In this document: positions 24,201-37,000 of the stretch, in pieces
Position numbering within the stretch: position 1 is the first letter of the stretch
Layout of the letters: each line of letters begins with the position of its first letter
Assembly (NCBI RefSeq): GCF_001649575.2
Contig: NC_051446.1
Span: 22,986,720-23,050,719, forward strand
Origin: Kryptolebias marmoratus
Lineage: Eukaryota > Chordata > Actinopteri > Cyprinodontiformes > Rivulidae
Length of the DNA stretch: 64,000 bases
Direction of reading: 5' to 3'
The notes under the pieces: generated by a model
The model's database searches: none
The model's input: the letters and a program-made list of their open reading frames with translations, nothing else
What the model was told of the DNA's origin: nothing
Made by a program: the position numbers and the translations under genes

Positions 24201-25335
24201 CCTTCAGGAGCACATAAACGAGCTCCACTCAGACGACGTCTCGGCTCAAACTCAAGATGGCACCACAGACTCAGTCCAGAACCTTCCCTCTGTCAGACCT
24301 CAGCGTCTCAAAGCAAGATTGAACGTTTCTGCCCTAACCAAGCTCGTAGCACCGAAGCGCAAAGCAGCCCGTCCTGCTCCGACTGAGAGGACCTTGTCTG
24401 AACCGGATACAAACTTAGTCAAATTCAAGTGGTTTAGCTGCAACCACTGCAAACAGACGTACGGGAACCCGGACGATCTCAAAGCACACAAATGCTCCAT
24501 GAAGTTGTTTAACTGTGAACAGTGTGGGGCGACCTTCAAGAAGTCTGGGTTGCTGCAAAGACACGAGCAGACGGAGCATTTAAAGATGAAGTCGTACAGC
24601 TGCGATCGCTGCGATAAATGCTTCTCCACGAGCAGAAGGCTAAAGCAGCATCAGAAAAGCAACTCCTGCATGAAGTATCACTGCACGTCGGAGCTTTTCT
24701 CCTGCTCCTTCTGTCAGTTCTCCTTCACCATGAAGAGTTACCTTATTAAACACATCAAGAGGCACCACCCCGTGAAGTTTTCGTTGCCAGGCGTTTCCGA
24801 TGGCCAGATGGACCTGCTGGAGGAGAACGAGGTAGAACACATATGCCCGGACTGTGGCACCAACTGTGCAAACTTGAAAGATTTCAAATCTCACGCATGC
24901 ATCAGGAAGCTGGAGGTTCTGTACTTGTGCACCGACTGCGGGAAGAGCTTCACAAACAAATACGGGCTGAAGCTGCATCAGCGTGTTCACACAGGCGAGA
25001 AGCCCTACACCTGCCCCCACTGCGGGAAGAGCTTCTCCTACAACGGCCAGCTGAGCGTGCACCTCAGGACCCACACCGGGGAGAAGCCCTACCTGTGCAC
25101 GCACTGCGGCGAGAGCTTTCGCCAGTCGGGAGACCTGAAGAGACACGAGAGGAAGCACACGGGCGTGAGGCCGCACCGCTGCCCCGAGTGCAACAAGAGC
25201 TTCAGCCGCCCCCAGAGCCTCAAGGCTCACCAGATGCTGCACCTGGGCCAGAGAATGTTCAAATGTTCTCAGTGTGGCAAGAGCTTTTCCAGAAACTATC
25301 ATCTCAGGAGACACCATCAGAAGGTGCACATGTAG
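21226..25335 (+). CDS. prdm9: PRDM9 beta-type PR/SET zinc-finger protein (no KRAB/SSXRD)
   Basis: Six coding exons: 21226-21322, 21407-21508, 21900-22177, 22295-22362, 23112-23302, 23390-25335; 2682 bases, 893 residues, all phases consistent. Residues 1-66 are acidic with no KRAB or SSXRD. The PR/SET domain spans about 67-240: a CEEC pair (68-71), GIPGAGVGV-like core, MHFGPFEGE, NWMRYVNFARNEEEANL, then ELTVWPSS. Aligned to mammalian PRDM9, the three catalytic tyrosines are Phe141, Phe206 and Pro222, and the other two zinc-knuckle ligands after CEEC are missing. Fingers follow: one at about 258, a pair at 318-367, several atypical ones (some C2HC) at about 415-740, and five TGEKP-type linked fingers to the C-terminus. 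In mammals PRDM9 marks H3K4/H3K36 at meiotic hotspots; the substitutions argue against methylation here. It matches what is known of teleost PRDM9 beta copies. Another PRDM member is the main alternative, but the SET sequence is closest to PRDM9. Confidence 0.87.
22780..23045 (-). repeat. AGCTAAAAG-array element remnant in prdm9-like intron 4
   Basis: It contains the unique flank 'CAAACTACTTCTGCATACTTT' related to 31990, then a short TTTTAGCTTCTAGCTACTG array. It ends about 65 bases before the exon 5 acceptor. Confidence 0.55.
23569..25335 (+). other. prdm9: Zinc-finger-coding exon of the prdm9-like gene
   Basis: Most of the single terminal coding exon. Fingers in order include KTCDDCGKVF, YCCPYCRRSF, YVCSVCQKCF, FSCAECSVSF, FNCEQCGATF, FSCSFCQFSF, YLCTDCGKSF, YTCPHCGKSF, YLCTHCGESF, HRCPECNKSF and FKCSQCGKSF. 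At least four others end in Cys or lack a ligand. Neighbouring fingers differ along their whole length, at both DNA and protein level. This is unlike the near-identical tandem fingers of hotspot-specifying PRDM9. The exon's last 400 bases are GC-rich compared with the rest. Confidence 0.85.
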
Positions 25336-26329
25336 ACTGGCCCCTCTATCAGGACTTTGTGAATACTGTCAAATATTTCTGTATTGAACTAAAATAGTAT
25401 AATAGATTAAGTTAGTTTTCACAAACTCCGACTTTCTGAAGATCTTTTAAGTTTTTAGCTTCTTTCACTCATTTTCAGTCCTCTACCTGACCATTTCCAG
25501 AGGAATCTTTCTGTTTGTTAATTCTCTCACCTGAGAGTCATTCATCCTCAACTCAAGGGATGAGCCAGGATTGTGTCGACAGAAAGCTTAAGGTTGTACC
25601 TCACTGGGCTGCGACTGTTGGAGACTTGTTGGTGAGTCTAATTTTTAAAGGAAATTGCAGGAAAATAAGCAAACTTCCTTTATAGTGTGGTGAAATTCTG
25701 AGTGGGACCAGCTAGCATTTTGTGAGATTTTTTTTATTTCTTTTAGAAATCTGCGTCTTCAAAGCTGTTCCTACCCTTCCACTTTACTTTATTGACCACC
25801 TCCACCCACATCATACCCTCCCTGTTTTATAACCACCTTTAATTTACTCCAGTAGGCTGTTGAAATTAAAATATGCAGATTTTGACCACTTTTTAATAAT
25901 AATTTAATTAACATTGACTTGTTTTCTGTTGAAAGAGAGCTCCACTTCAGGTGTCGAAACAAAGCTCTCGTTCTCTAGAGACAACAAATCTGTGACTTTT
26001 AAGAGAAAATTTATTCCACTAATTGGGTGAAAAGACTGCGAGCCTCAAGCGAGGGAACTGAGAACTCCTAAGAACGTCACGAGGCATTCTGGGAACTCCC
26101 TCACGAATGTTTTTCTTTACCCAGATGCAGCCGAGTGAGGTACTAACTTTAACCAAACTGGATCTTTGAGGAATCTGTTTCCTTTCTTTCGTTGAATATG
26201 TTTTTTAAACAATGCCAAAGTTGACAGTTTGACAAACTGAAAGTAAGATTTTCGCACCAACAAAGAGCTGAAAGTCGTTCTGTAGATCAATGAGGAGCCT
26301 CAAAATGTTCAAAGCATATTTTTATGGTC

Positions 26330-26335
26330 AATAAA
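26330..26335 (+). terminator. Poly(A) signal AATAAA, prdm9-like (proximal)
   Basis: Canonical hexamer about 1.0 kb after the prdm9-like stop codon, in the right orientation. Confidence 0.5.
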
Positions 26336-26668
26336 TACATATATATAGATAATTGAACATGAATAATAATAAGTATAATAGTTGTTGAATCTGTTTTTGC
26401 AGTTCTATCCTTGTTTAGTTGACTTATTTTACGCTGTTTGTGGGTCAGAAGGTTGGAGAACCTGAGCTGTAGGATCAGCTGACTGGACAGAAAACTGCAA
26501 AAGAAGCCAAAGTTTAAAGAAAAAAATGTTGAAAAAAAAACCCTGCAGAGATCTATTTATCCAGACGACTTTAAGATATTACAGGGAAGCAGTGTTTAAA
26601 GAAATCAGCAGTCTTCTCAAAGCTTTGCACAATAATTCCATCCATCGGATTTAATGATGTTGTTTGGA

Positions 26669-26674
26669 AATAAA
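26669..26674 (+). terminator. Poly(A) signal AATAAA, prdm9-like (distal)
   Basis: Canonical hexamer facing the minus-strand AATAAA at 26705-26710, 30 bases away. The two convergent genes would end almost at the same place. Confidence 0.5.
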
Positions 26675-26704
26675 AACAACCAAGTTGAGCATCACTGTTG
26701 ACCA

Positions 26705-26710
26705 TTTATT
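26705..26710 (-). terminator. Poly(A) signal AATAAA, ppp1r9b
   Basis: The plus strand reads TTTATT. It lies about 1.3 kb beyond the ppp1r9b stop codon at 28008, a reasonable UTR length for this gene. Confidence 0.55.
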
Positions 26711-27258
26711 CCACAAAACATACAATGCAAAGCGTGTGCACTGTACAAGCCTTAATATTTATGAAAATAGTCATAACCATGCCTGTTTTTTTTTAATTCA
26801 TGTAATCCTAGTTTTGTTTTCAGTCACCCAGATCTACTACGGTTTGTTTTTTAAACATGACAATACTGCTTTGTCTACTTGGTTACTTTTTGCTTTGCTC
26901 TTGTCAGGTTTTTAGCTCACATTTCCACCTCGACTATATTATAAATATTACGTAAATCGAAAATATTTAAGTCCGACCTGTACTATACAAACATACTGGC
27001 ATGACAGGTGACACGGTAAGACTCATTTAAAACTGAAACAGGTAGAAACCTGGCAGTGGTTTTTCCATGTGCTACACACGGCGGTGTCAAAGTGCAGCTG
27101 CTGGTTCGAGACGTAAAACGTCGCTGCTGGTTAACGGCGTCTAAAATCGGCACAGTCCTGTAAATGTTTCATCTAGCGGTAGTCCTAAGTAACTCCAGTT
27201 ACACAAGTCTTTAACAACATCCATTTGAGGTGGTGGCGGGCTGGCGGGCTGGCTGGCG

Positions 27259-27305
27259 NNNNNNNNNNNNNNNNNNNNNNNNNNNNNNNNNNNNNNNNNN
27301 NNNNN
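27259..27305. other. Assembly gap (47 N)
   Basis: Short gap between GGCTGGCTGGCG on the left and GCGGGGGGG on the right, so probably a GC-rich tandem repeat inside the ppp1r9b 3' UTR. Confidence 1.
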
Positions 27306-28007
27306 GCGGGGGGGAACGGCGTTTTGTGGCACAGAAGTTGTGGAGGTTTGTTTCTCAAAGACTCAAGGGCGAAACCAGAGGAACGGTCGCTCGTTGATGA
27401 GATTTAGTGTAAAAAAAATGCACAAACACTTTGAAAGGTAGGCAGCAAGTGGTTCTCAAGGTTATGTGACGGGACCCCTACGAAGGGTGGGACACTGTTT
27501 CTACGGAAACTAAGACATGTCACGTTTGTTCCCGCTCTTCCCTCCGTGTTGTTGATGTCTCCTTCAGTGCAATGTCCGTCCTCATCGCGTAAAATATACA
27601 ACAACCTTCGTTTATATTATGTTAAATGTTATACACATTAATCCTTTTTTTTTTTTTTTTTTACAAATCAAAATGATTGTTAAAACACACAGTATCACAT
27701 CTGTACAAAAAATGGGGAGGCGGGGCACAAAAAAAAACAGGGTTTTGTTTTTGGCAATTAAAAGGTTGGTCTGTCACAAAACAACAAATTAAGAGCGAAA
27801 AAACAAACAAACACTGACATCTGGAAATGAAAAAGGAATGATACATTTCGAGTTTGTCTCTAAGAGGATAAAACTTCCTCCTTCATTCAGTGGTAACAGA
27901 AACAAACGAGGTTAAAAGTGGCTGAGACACGAGGCCAAAGGGCCGCGCTGGAGTTGGAGACAGACACCCTGCAGCTCAGAACGACGACACGCAACGGGAA
28001 AAGGCTT

Positions 28008-31000
28008 TTATAAAGGTTCAGACTTCAGCTCCTCCACCCTGCACTCCAGGTCGGCCACCTGGAGAAGAGGAGGAAGTAACGTTTAAAGGTAAAATAAGAA
28101 ACAATCTGCACTGATGGGAAATGTGTCCTTAAATTTACAGCCAGCCTCATGTAGGTCAGGAACCTGCTGTTTTTACTTTTCAGGGGTCTCCACAGCGAGT
28201 CCTCTTCCATCTAACTGTCCTCCAACTCCTTCCATGTCCTCTCTAACTGCATCCATAGATCTCCTCTTTGTCTCTAACATCCTTCTACCAGTATCCCCAC
28301 TGTCCCTCCTCTGTACATCCTCTCTAACTTTGTCTCCATGTCCACCTTTGTCTGTCATTGTCCCTACGTTTAGAGTTGCTACCCTCAGTCCTAAACTCTT
28401 GACTTTCCTGTCCTCCCTCTGTCTCCCGGCACGTTTCCCTCCTCCTGGTCTTTGACTAACAGTCGCCCAGTTTCAGCCGGCATCAACTGATCCATTATGG
28501 CACGTGTCAAACTCCATTCCTCGGGGTCCGCCCTCCTGCATGTTTTAGACGTGTTCTTGCTTTAAAACACCTGGTTTAAATTAATGACTGAAGACTACCC
28601 ACTGTTCCTCCTCTGCACATGTCCAAACTGTCTCTAACTTTGTCTCCCAGTCCTTCAACCTGTGCTGGACCTCTGATGACCTCATTCCTAATCCTGTCCG
28701 TCCTCGTCCCTCCTAAGGAGAACCTCGACATCTTCAGCTCTGCCACTTCCTGTTTTGTCTCCAAACCAAACATGGCTGCTCTCACCTCTCTCTTGTAAAC
28801 CTTTCCTTTGACTCCTTTGAGCACATCTGAAAAACAACCTTTCTCCCGTCTGATTTCATGCTTTGCAGCGAGTGGCTTCAGGACGATCGGGACACCGAGG
28901 CAGGGTTGGGTTTTCTCAATATGTTCACACCAGACTTCAAAGAGCAAACCAAAAACTGGACATTTCTGCCTCCATGCAGAACCGACAGAAGTTCTCAGTC
29001 CTATTATTTCAGACAATTGACTCTCAGCTACTGCCACGTCAAATTTTAGCTCAGTATCTCTGAGCTATAGCCATTTTTTTGTAATGTTTAATGTTGATTA
29101 GCTGTGGCGGACATCTTGAATTAGGTTGGCAGCATTGACTCCAAATAGTCAACACAAAGACTCAGCTCTAACTCAGTTTTATAGACACTGAGCTGAAAGT
29201 GAATGTGGTAGCAGCTGAGAGTCATTCACAACACACACTCTGAGGGTGACATCTTGCAGTAATGTGCTGCAACAACATTATTGTTTCAATGTTTGACCGA
29301 GCAGCTACGACTCCATCATTTCTCAGCAGATGATTTGGAAACCAGGACAGCTGGGCCTTTAGTTTCATATTTGTTTTCAGATGAAAGAAAAGACGGCATC
29401 ACTTAAAGCGACTCTCAGTGAAAGTTTCCAGATGTTGAATCACCTCCTCTACCTGTTCCTGGAGTTGTCCCGACTCCTCTTTCAAAATGTCGGCCTCGGC
29501 TCCAACTTGTGCACAACGCTGAGTCTCCTTCTTCAGGTACTCGATCTCCCTGTTTAAAAAAAAAAGAAAAGCATCAAACATAAACACGTTTGACTCCCAG
29601 TTGTCCTCATCCGTCCTCAGATCGTCTTACTTCTGCTGATACTCCTTGATGAGCCGCTTGGCTTTGCTGTATTTGCGCTCCAGAGCCTGATACTGGGCCT
29701 GAGTCTCCTTCAGGTGCTCGTCCACCGCCTGGCACAGGCTCTGAGCCTCCATCCAGTAGCCCTCCAGCTTCTCCATCCGCTCCTTGTTCTCCTGCAGGGT
29801 CTGCTCCAGCTGGGCCTTGTCCATCCGCCAGCGCTGCTTCTCCTGCTCGGCGTGGTGCAGCTGTGGAGACCAACGAGCAAACTAACGTCTAACTGGAAGA
29901 ACTGCAGACGCTGAAGTAAGCAAAACAAAGACTAAAAGCTACAGTTAGCAGAAGAGTAGCTAAAAGTTAAAACCAGAAAAAACAGGAGGTAGAAGCTAAA
30001 ATTAGTAGAATGGAACAGAAAAAACTGCATTATCTGTCCCAGCTGCTGGCTAAAGTTCTTCTAAATAGTAGCTAAAATCTAAAATTACATTACAGTAGCT
30101 AAAAGCTAGAGTTAGTAAAACAGTAGCCAAAATGTAAAATTAGCACAAGAATCGCTAAAAGGTAAAAGTAGCAAAGAATTAGCAGAACAAAAGATAAAAA
30201 CTGAAACCAGCACAAAGAAAATTAATAAAACATTAGCAGAAAAGTAGCTAGAATTATAATGGTAGCTAAAATATTAAACCAGCAAAACAGTAGGTAAAAG
30301 CTAAAATCAGCAGAATCATAAATCTAAAGTTACATTACAATAGCTAAAACCTAAAACTAGTAAAAACAATAGCTAAAAGCTGAAATCAGCGGAATGGTAG
30401 CTAAAAGGTAAAATTAGCAAAAGATTAACAAAACAGTAGCTAAAATCTAAAACTAGCAGAGCGGTAGATATAAGCTAAAACCAGCAAAACAGCTGCAAAG
30501 AACTAAAATTAACAGAACAGGAGCTAAAAGCTGAAATCAGCGAAATGGTAGCTAAAAAGGTCAAATTAGAAGAACAGTAGCTAAAAGCTAACTGTGCTGA
30601 AGCAGATTTTAAACAGCACAGAGTTTATCAGTCATATCCACAAGGAAAAACATGTAAATAAAGTTAATATTACAAAAAGTACAGAAGTTACAACAGCTAG
30701 AAGTCTCAGCTGAATGCTGAAACTTTAAACAGGAAAACAGCAGCGCTGACTCAGCATTCACACGTTTCTTCTTCATATTTAATTACCTTTGGTTTCAATG
30801 GTAAATAACTTTTAGAATATTATCTGCATTTTCAGCCTCACCTTTCTTTTCAGCTGCTGGATCTCAGCCTGGGTCACTGCATGTTTGATTTGGAGCTTTA
30901 AGGAAGAGAAGAAAGCATTAACGTCATGAACGTCCGAGGATCACAGATAAAACGCTCCACGCCTCACCTCTTTGTATTTATGGGCGAGTTTCTCCGGATC

Positions 31001-34000
31001 TGTCTCCAGAGGAGACATGTCCTCGTTCTCCGCCAGGTCGAACACCTCGATGGCACTGGGATACGGCGGACTGGCCTCCTCATCCTCATCTTCTTCCTCA
31101 TCTGTGCCATATTCACCACCCTGCACACATTTACAGCTAAAATTATACAAGAAGATTTAAAACCGATTAAAAAAACGGAAGTTTATTGTGGATTAGAGGA
31201 AGGAAATTAGACCCTGATAACTTAAAACCTTAACAATAAAGAGGAAGTTTCTACTCAGATGGATATCAGAAGCTACAAAACAAAAAGTTTTAGTTTTAAT
31301 CTTATTTTTGGTCAAATAACTGGATAAAGTCAATAAGGCATTTAAGTAGTAAAAAGGAAATTAAAGCTATGTAATCTAGTTTTGGAAGGTCTTTTACGCT
31401 TTGGGTACTGATTTACAAATTGTCTACTGGAATTTTGTTATTTCCAGGGGAGTAAATTAACATTTTATGTCCAATATTTTAAATCAAATCCTTCAGAAAA
31501 CAGAAGACGAAGTGAAGCAGTCATTTTATGAGTAGTGACTCCACATGGCCACTAGATGGTGCAAAACTCAAACAATCCCGAACTTCTGCACGAAAACCCA
31601 ACCTTCAGGTTTTCAAGAACCACCCACTGTCCCCCCGTGCGTGAGTGGGGTTCTTCCTCTGCGTTATTTCAAGGTTTGAGCGCAGATCTATCCATGAGCT
31701 GCAAATATCTGCGACCTGGTTAAAACAAAAAAGCTGCAAAATCTGAGTCATCCAGATTTGGCCTCATTTCTGATCTGAGCTTATGATGCTGCTGATCGTG
31801 CACGCTGGATGGATTTACTGTTTGCTGCTGCCGTCAGATAAATGTCTTAATCCTGAAGGGAAACTAAGAAGATGCAGGACAAGCTGAGGACGTCGAACAA
31901 GCTCTGCTTCTTTAGGGGAGCAGTTTGTGTCTGAAATTAACTTTAGAGTTTCTTTCAGTGACGGGACGCAGCAATGGAACTGAATGCCTGTTTTTTTATT
32001 TTTCTGCACAGTTTTTGAAATCTTAACTACTTCTGCAGACTTTGTGCTACTTGATTCATTCGCACATGAAAACGTTCGGCTCGTTCAGGCGATGGCTGCT
32101 CGGACTTTTTGGTTTTTGTAGTTTTTTTCCCGTAGAAATCCGTTGAGATCTCTTCGGTTACAAAAACTTTGCTTTATTTTTTTGGCGCCTAATGCTACCT
32201 TTAGCTGGCTTTTTGCTACATTTAGCATCTAACTACTGTTTTGCTGCTTTTAACTACCACTTTGCTACTTTTAGCTTCTAACTAGCCTATTTTTACTTTT
32301 ACTTTTAATTAACATTTTCCAGTTGATGTGGCTCGGGCATCTGGTGAGGACGCCTCCTGGACGCTGGTGACGTCCCACCGGGAGGAGGCCCAGAGGAAGA
32401 CCCAGGACTCGATGGAGGGACTATGTTTCTCAGCTGGCCTGGGAACGCCTTGGGATTCCCCCGGAGGAGCTGGCCCAAGTGGCTGGGGAGAGGGAAGTCT
32501 GGGTCTCCCTGCTTAGGCTGCTGCCCCCGCGACCCGACCCCGGATAAGTTTTAGCTAGCATTTTGCTCCATTTAGCTCTAGCTAGCCTTTTGCTCCTTTT
32601 ACTTACCACTTTGTTCCTTTCAGCTAGTCTAGTGTTCTGCTTCTTTTAGCTTTAAAAACTCAGTTTCAGCTTCTTCAGTGAATTTCAGCACAGTCACTCA
32701 GTGCTCGGAGTTCCAAAAATTAACAATCGTTTCTACGGTCAGGAAGTCCGGCGGCGGTTCTGCGCGTGCAGCTGAAACACTGACCTCTTGCTCGTCCATG
32801 TACTGGTTGTAGCGCTGCTCCATCATCTCCCGCTGCCAGCGCTCCTGCTCTAGCGTCTGCTGGATGAGCTGCGCCACTTCGCTCTGCTCGCCCGGCTTCT
32901 CCCGGCCAATCACAAACCTGTCGACACGCGCTCGTCAGTAACCACGGTAACCGCACACCCGTGTCTCACACTCCCCGACTGCCGACTGAAAATTAAGCCT
33001 CAAACGAGCAAACAAGGCAGAACTTCCAACTCCTCCAACAGAGCGGCAGAAGACTGATTTTTAGGAGATATGACGATTTAAAGAGACCCTTCACTTCCTG
33101 TGTTGAAGAGAATATTCTGAGCTAAAGCAGCTACTAAAAGTCATACCTTAGTATTCCCAATCGAGACACGTTTTGGCGTATAATTTGTTGTTTCAAAGCT
33201 GTGCAAAGAGATACAGGATTTTGTTTAAATCAGTAATAAAGGTGCTTCAATGAGGCCATTCAACAAGCTACCTACAACAGGTAAGATGTAAATTATTCAT
33301 AACCTTCCCACAGAAGCTTACTTCAAAAAGGTCAGAACTATGGCTTTAAAAACCAGGAGTGTCTTCCTGAGTTGGTGTAGTTAAAGGTTTTACTGGAGTC
33401 TGATGAGAGAAAATGGCTTCCTGTTTACAACCAAACAAAGACCTATTCTCTGGAGCTGCTCTCCTCTTCAAATCCTCCTCTCTGCCTCTCTTGGACCTTA
33501 TTAAACAAGTCATTGCGGATGCTATACGGATCCCTGTCGAAATAAAGCTAACATTAAACAGGGAAACAGATCAACAGATGGTTATTAGGCCAGACGCCGC
33601 TGTCTTTCAATTCTCCGCAGCGTTTACAGGTAATTAAATGCACCACAAACACACTTCCTGTCCTGGGCTATTTGTCTTCCTGACAATTTTTTTTTTTTCC
33701 CATGAACGGCTCTTTTGGCCGTCACTGCAGCAAGATCCATAATGTATGAGCCAATCTGTGGAGGTCTCTGATCTTCATAAGTCACACGTAACTCTAACAA
33801 TCAGCACTGACCACTAAAGCCTGAATTATGAATGAGCTTGGATAACAAAAGGAGCTCACGGCAACCGTCGGAGCCACAAAAACTCCAAAGAGCACCGGCT
33901 GCAAATAGCCCGGTGGCATTCTGAACCGAAGCCTCTGATGCAGACTACATTTGTTGCTGATAACTGTGGCTTCGGAGACTTTACCGGGAAGTCTTGGGGA

Positions 34001-37000
34001 CTTTTTCGGACCGCCTCAAAAGGGAGCTCCTAAAAGTGGAAGGTTATAATCATGACCCCGCGAGACGGGCGATATAAATCTGAAGTCTGGTTAGCTGAAT
34101 GGGCAGGATGTGGTCGAAGTCGGTGCTGCGCGTCAGACGGGCTGCAGGGCGCAAATACATCAAGGAAATTCTGTCTGCACAGAAGAATGCTGACGCTCAG
34201 TTAAAAGGCTTTTAGGACGACACAAAACTGACTCTTATTTTAATGTTAGTTAAACATATTAATACTTTTGCTTGTAGTAAATATTGTGAAACAGAAAAAC
34301 AACGAAGGCCTAGTTTCCTTTTAGGACTACATGCAGCCTTCTGCCTTTCATGCCAGAGTTTTAGACTAAAATCTGATGTTCAGAAACGACGTACTTGTAC
34401 CTATTTTGGTCAAACCTTGAAATTAACATTATGCACAAGCACACGCTCAGAGTATGTGTTGAGGAGGACTCTCAGCTACTACCACACCAAATTTTAGCTC
34501 AACATCTGTAAAGCTCTCTGCGTTAGAGGCCTTTATGTGTTGGCTAATGTTGATTAGCTGTGGCAGCCATCTTAAATTGGCTTAATTAGTCGTAGACGAA
34601 CATCTAATGAATACTTCTCGAAGGTTTCATTCAAATCTGTCCAGCAGTTTACATAATGTTTTGCTTTTAGACAGACGAATACATACAGAAACAGGTAAAT
34701 TTATTGCAAAATTCCATGGCAGTCAGGTTCGTAAAATATGTCAAACAAGTGAAATAACAGGAGGTAAGAGAAGATGATTGACAGCGTCTCTTACTTGACA
34801 GTTCCTGAGGTGTTCCTGAGTACGGAGGCAGCGAAGCTTTGGGTGACTCCCACCAAACTGGTCCCGTCCACCTCCACAATCAGGTCGTTCACCTGGATCC
34901 TGCAGAAACAGACCGAGTTAAACTCTCATCAAACCCACACGCACACAGGGCTTTCATCCTGGCAGCAAAGCCCACGATGTTGGCCAAAACCAAGCCTCCA
35001 CAACCACCGCTCCGCTCCACCCTCAGGTTATGAGTCACACAGCAAAGGGTTCGCCTCGGATCGAACGAGCTCACCTGCCGTCTCTGTGTGCCGCTCCTCC
35101 TTCTGTAACCGTCTTCACAAAGATGCCCAGCTTCTCCAGGCCCATGTCGGCCCCGGCGCCCATCCCGATGATGCTGATGCCCAGACCGTCGCCGTCTGAA
35201 AGGGAAGCACGGAGCTCCGTGTGAACGCTGAGTCGGCGTACACACTGTTGTTTCTTTCTGTGTTTTGCAATCTAACTGCTTCGACAAACCTTTTGCTTTT
35301 TTGTCCATTTATATATCAAAACATTCAGCTCATTCAGGAGATGGATGCTCTGACTTTTGGTTTTTGTAGCTTTTAGATTTTTCAAAGTATTTAACTGTTT
35401 TTACAAATATTTCCTCCCATTGAAATACAGTCAAATCTTTTTAATTCCTTTAAAATTATTGTTTTCTCTTTGAAATCTGCTTCAAATTTGATGTATTTTT
35501 GTCTTCCTCTTCTACTGTTGGTATTTAGCTACCATTCTGCTACTTTTAGCATATAGCTAGCCTTTTGCTACTTTAGTTTTTAGCTAGCCTTTTGTTAAAT
35601 TAAGCTTGCATTTTGCTACTATTAGCTTTTAATCAACTTTTTGCTACTGTTAGCTTTTACCTACCCTTCTGTCGCTTTTAGCTTGTAGCTACTGCTTCAC
35701 TGTATTTAGCTTTTAGCTAGCCTTTTGCATTTTTTAGCTTTTTAAAATGCTCTGAATTTAAAAGTTATAAGAAAACAGCAGTCAGTTCTTTATATCATTT
35801 TAAAAACAGAATTAAAGAGGAAAGACTGCAGCTGGGCGGAAGTGTCAACAGTCTTGAATTAGTGAGTTTTTTTCTCCTAATCTTGATCCCTAATTTTGTT
35901 TATTTTTATTTTTTTATCTTCTGTGAAATTGATCCTGCAAATATGGAGAAGATCTTTGCAGCAAATCAACCAAAAGACTGAGAAGAACTCCACGGAAACA
36001 AATTACCCAAACGGCATTAAGAGCACATTAGGCGCTTCTAAAGACGGGGAATAAAGTGAGTATTTCTTCTTTGCTGATTTTACTTTTGCCGTCAACAAGC
36101 TTTAACTGATTTATTATTGTAATAAAAGCATGCACAAACTGATTTGTATCTTTAGGATAAAGGATTCATTTGGTCTTGAAATAATACAACCCTAATTTTG
36201 GTTTGTTAATGAGATTAGAAAGTTAAATCAGAACTCTAATAACGTCTGGATTTAATGCCTGAGGGGTAAAGTGCTAAAGGAAGTTTCACCTTCATTTCCT
36301 CCATGCAGACACTACACACTTTATTCTGTGAAACTTGCTGTGCACAGAAAGCTAAATATAGTCATTTATGCATGCGTTAATGCATCATAATGTTGAAGGA
36401 ATGCGTTTATTGTGGCTCGCTGGGGAGAAATTAAAGGAAAAGACTTGTACCATTTCACCTCTGCTGCCTGGTGGGAAGCAGGCCGGTTAGCAGAATGCAG
36501 ATGGTGGAGACTCCAGGCCTTTCGTACAAAAGCAATCCAACCCTTCTAATGAATATAACATTTGCATTCAGTTTCTGTTTGCACCATTTATAAACCGGCT
36601 GCCTCCAGCTGGTCGAAATGATGGAAATGTTTCTAAGACCAGACTAAAATCCACAGAAAGACTAAAAACACCTTTCTCCAGCTCCACGGGGAACAGGTCC
36701 AGCCTCTCCACCCTCTTCTCCAGCTCGTACTCCGCCGACGCTGCCATGGGATCCACGTCCTCATTGCGCCTGTCGTAGTCCTCGTTGGGATAGGTGGCGA
36801 ACACCTGCAGGAGGAGGCAGAGACCGGATCAGACTCGGTTCTGCTGGCCTACAATGTGACCCTCGTTGTGCAAACCTGGATCAGGGACAGCATGACAGAG
36901 CCTTCCCAGGACCCCAGCCCACTAAAACCTCTACAGAATTCACCAAAACAAGCCTAATTTCCCTGCAACACGATCAATAAGACCATAAAGATCCCATTCC

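Larger units (their letters stand above)
25336..26690 (+). other. prdm9: 3' untranslated region of prdm9-like gene (inferred)
   Basis: No coding exon is visible after the stop at 25333-25335. AATAAA occurs at 26330-26335 and again at 26669-26674, so the UTR is either about 1.0 or about 1.35 kb long. No transcript evidence is available. Confidence 0.5.
26690..28007 (-). other. ppp1r9b: 3' untranslated region of ppp1r9b (inferred)
   Basis: Runs from the stop codon to the AATAAA at 26705-26710. It includes a 47-base gap (27259-27305) flanked by GC-rich CTGGCGGG-like units, and a T-run at about 27645-27662 on the plus strand. Nothing else is recognised. Confidence 0.5.

Noticed and set aside
24640..25329. 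Minus-strand open frame of about 230 codons
   Set aside because: It lies opposite the zinc-finger exon; the repeating ALVALGA-like product reflects the finger codons read backwards.
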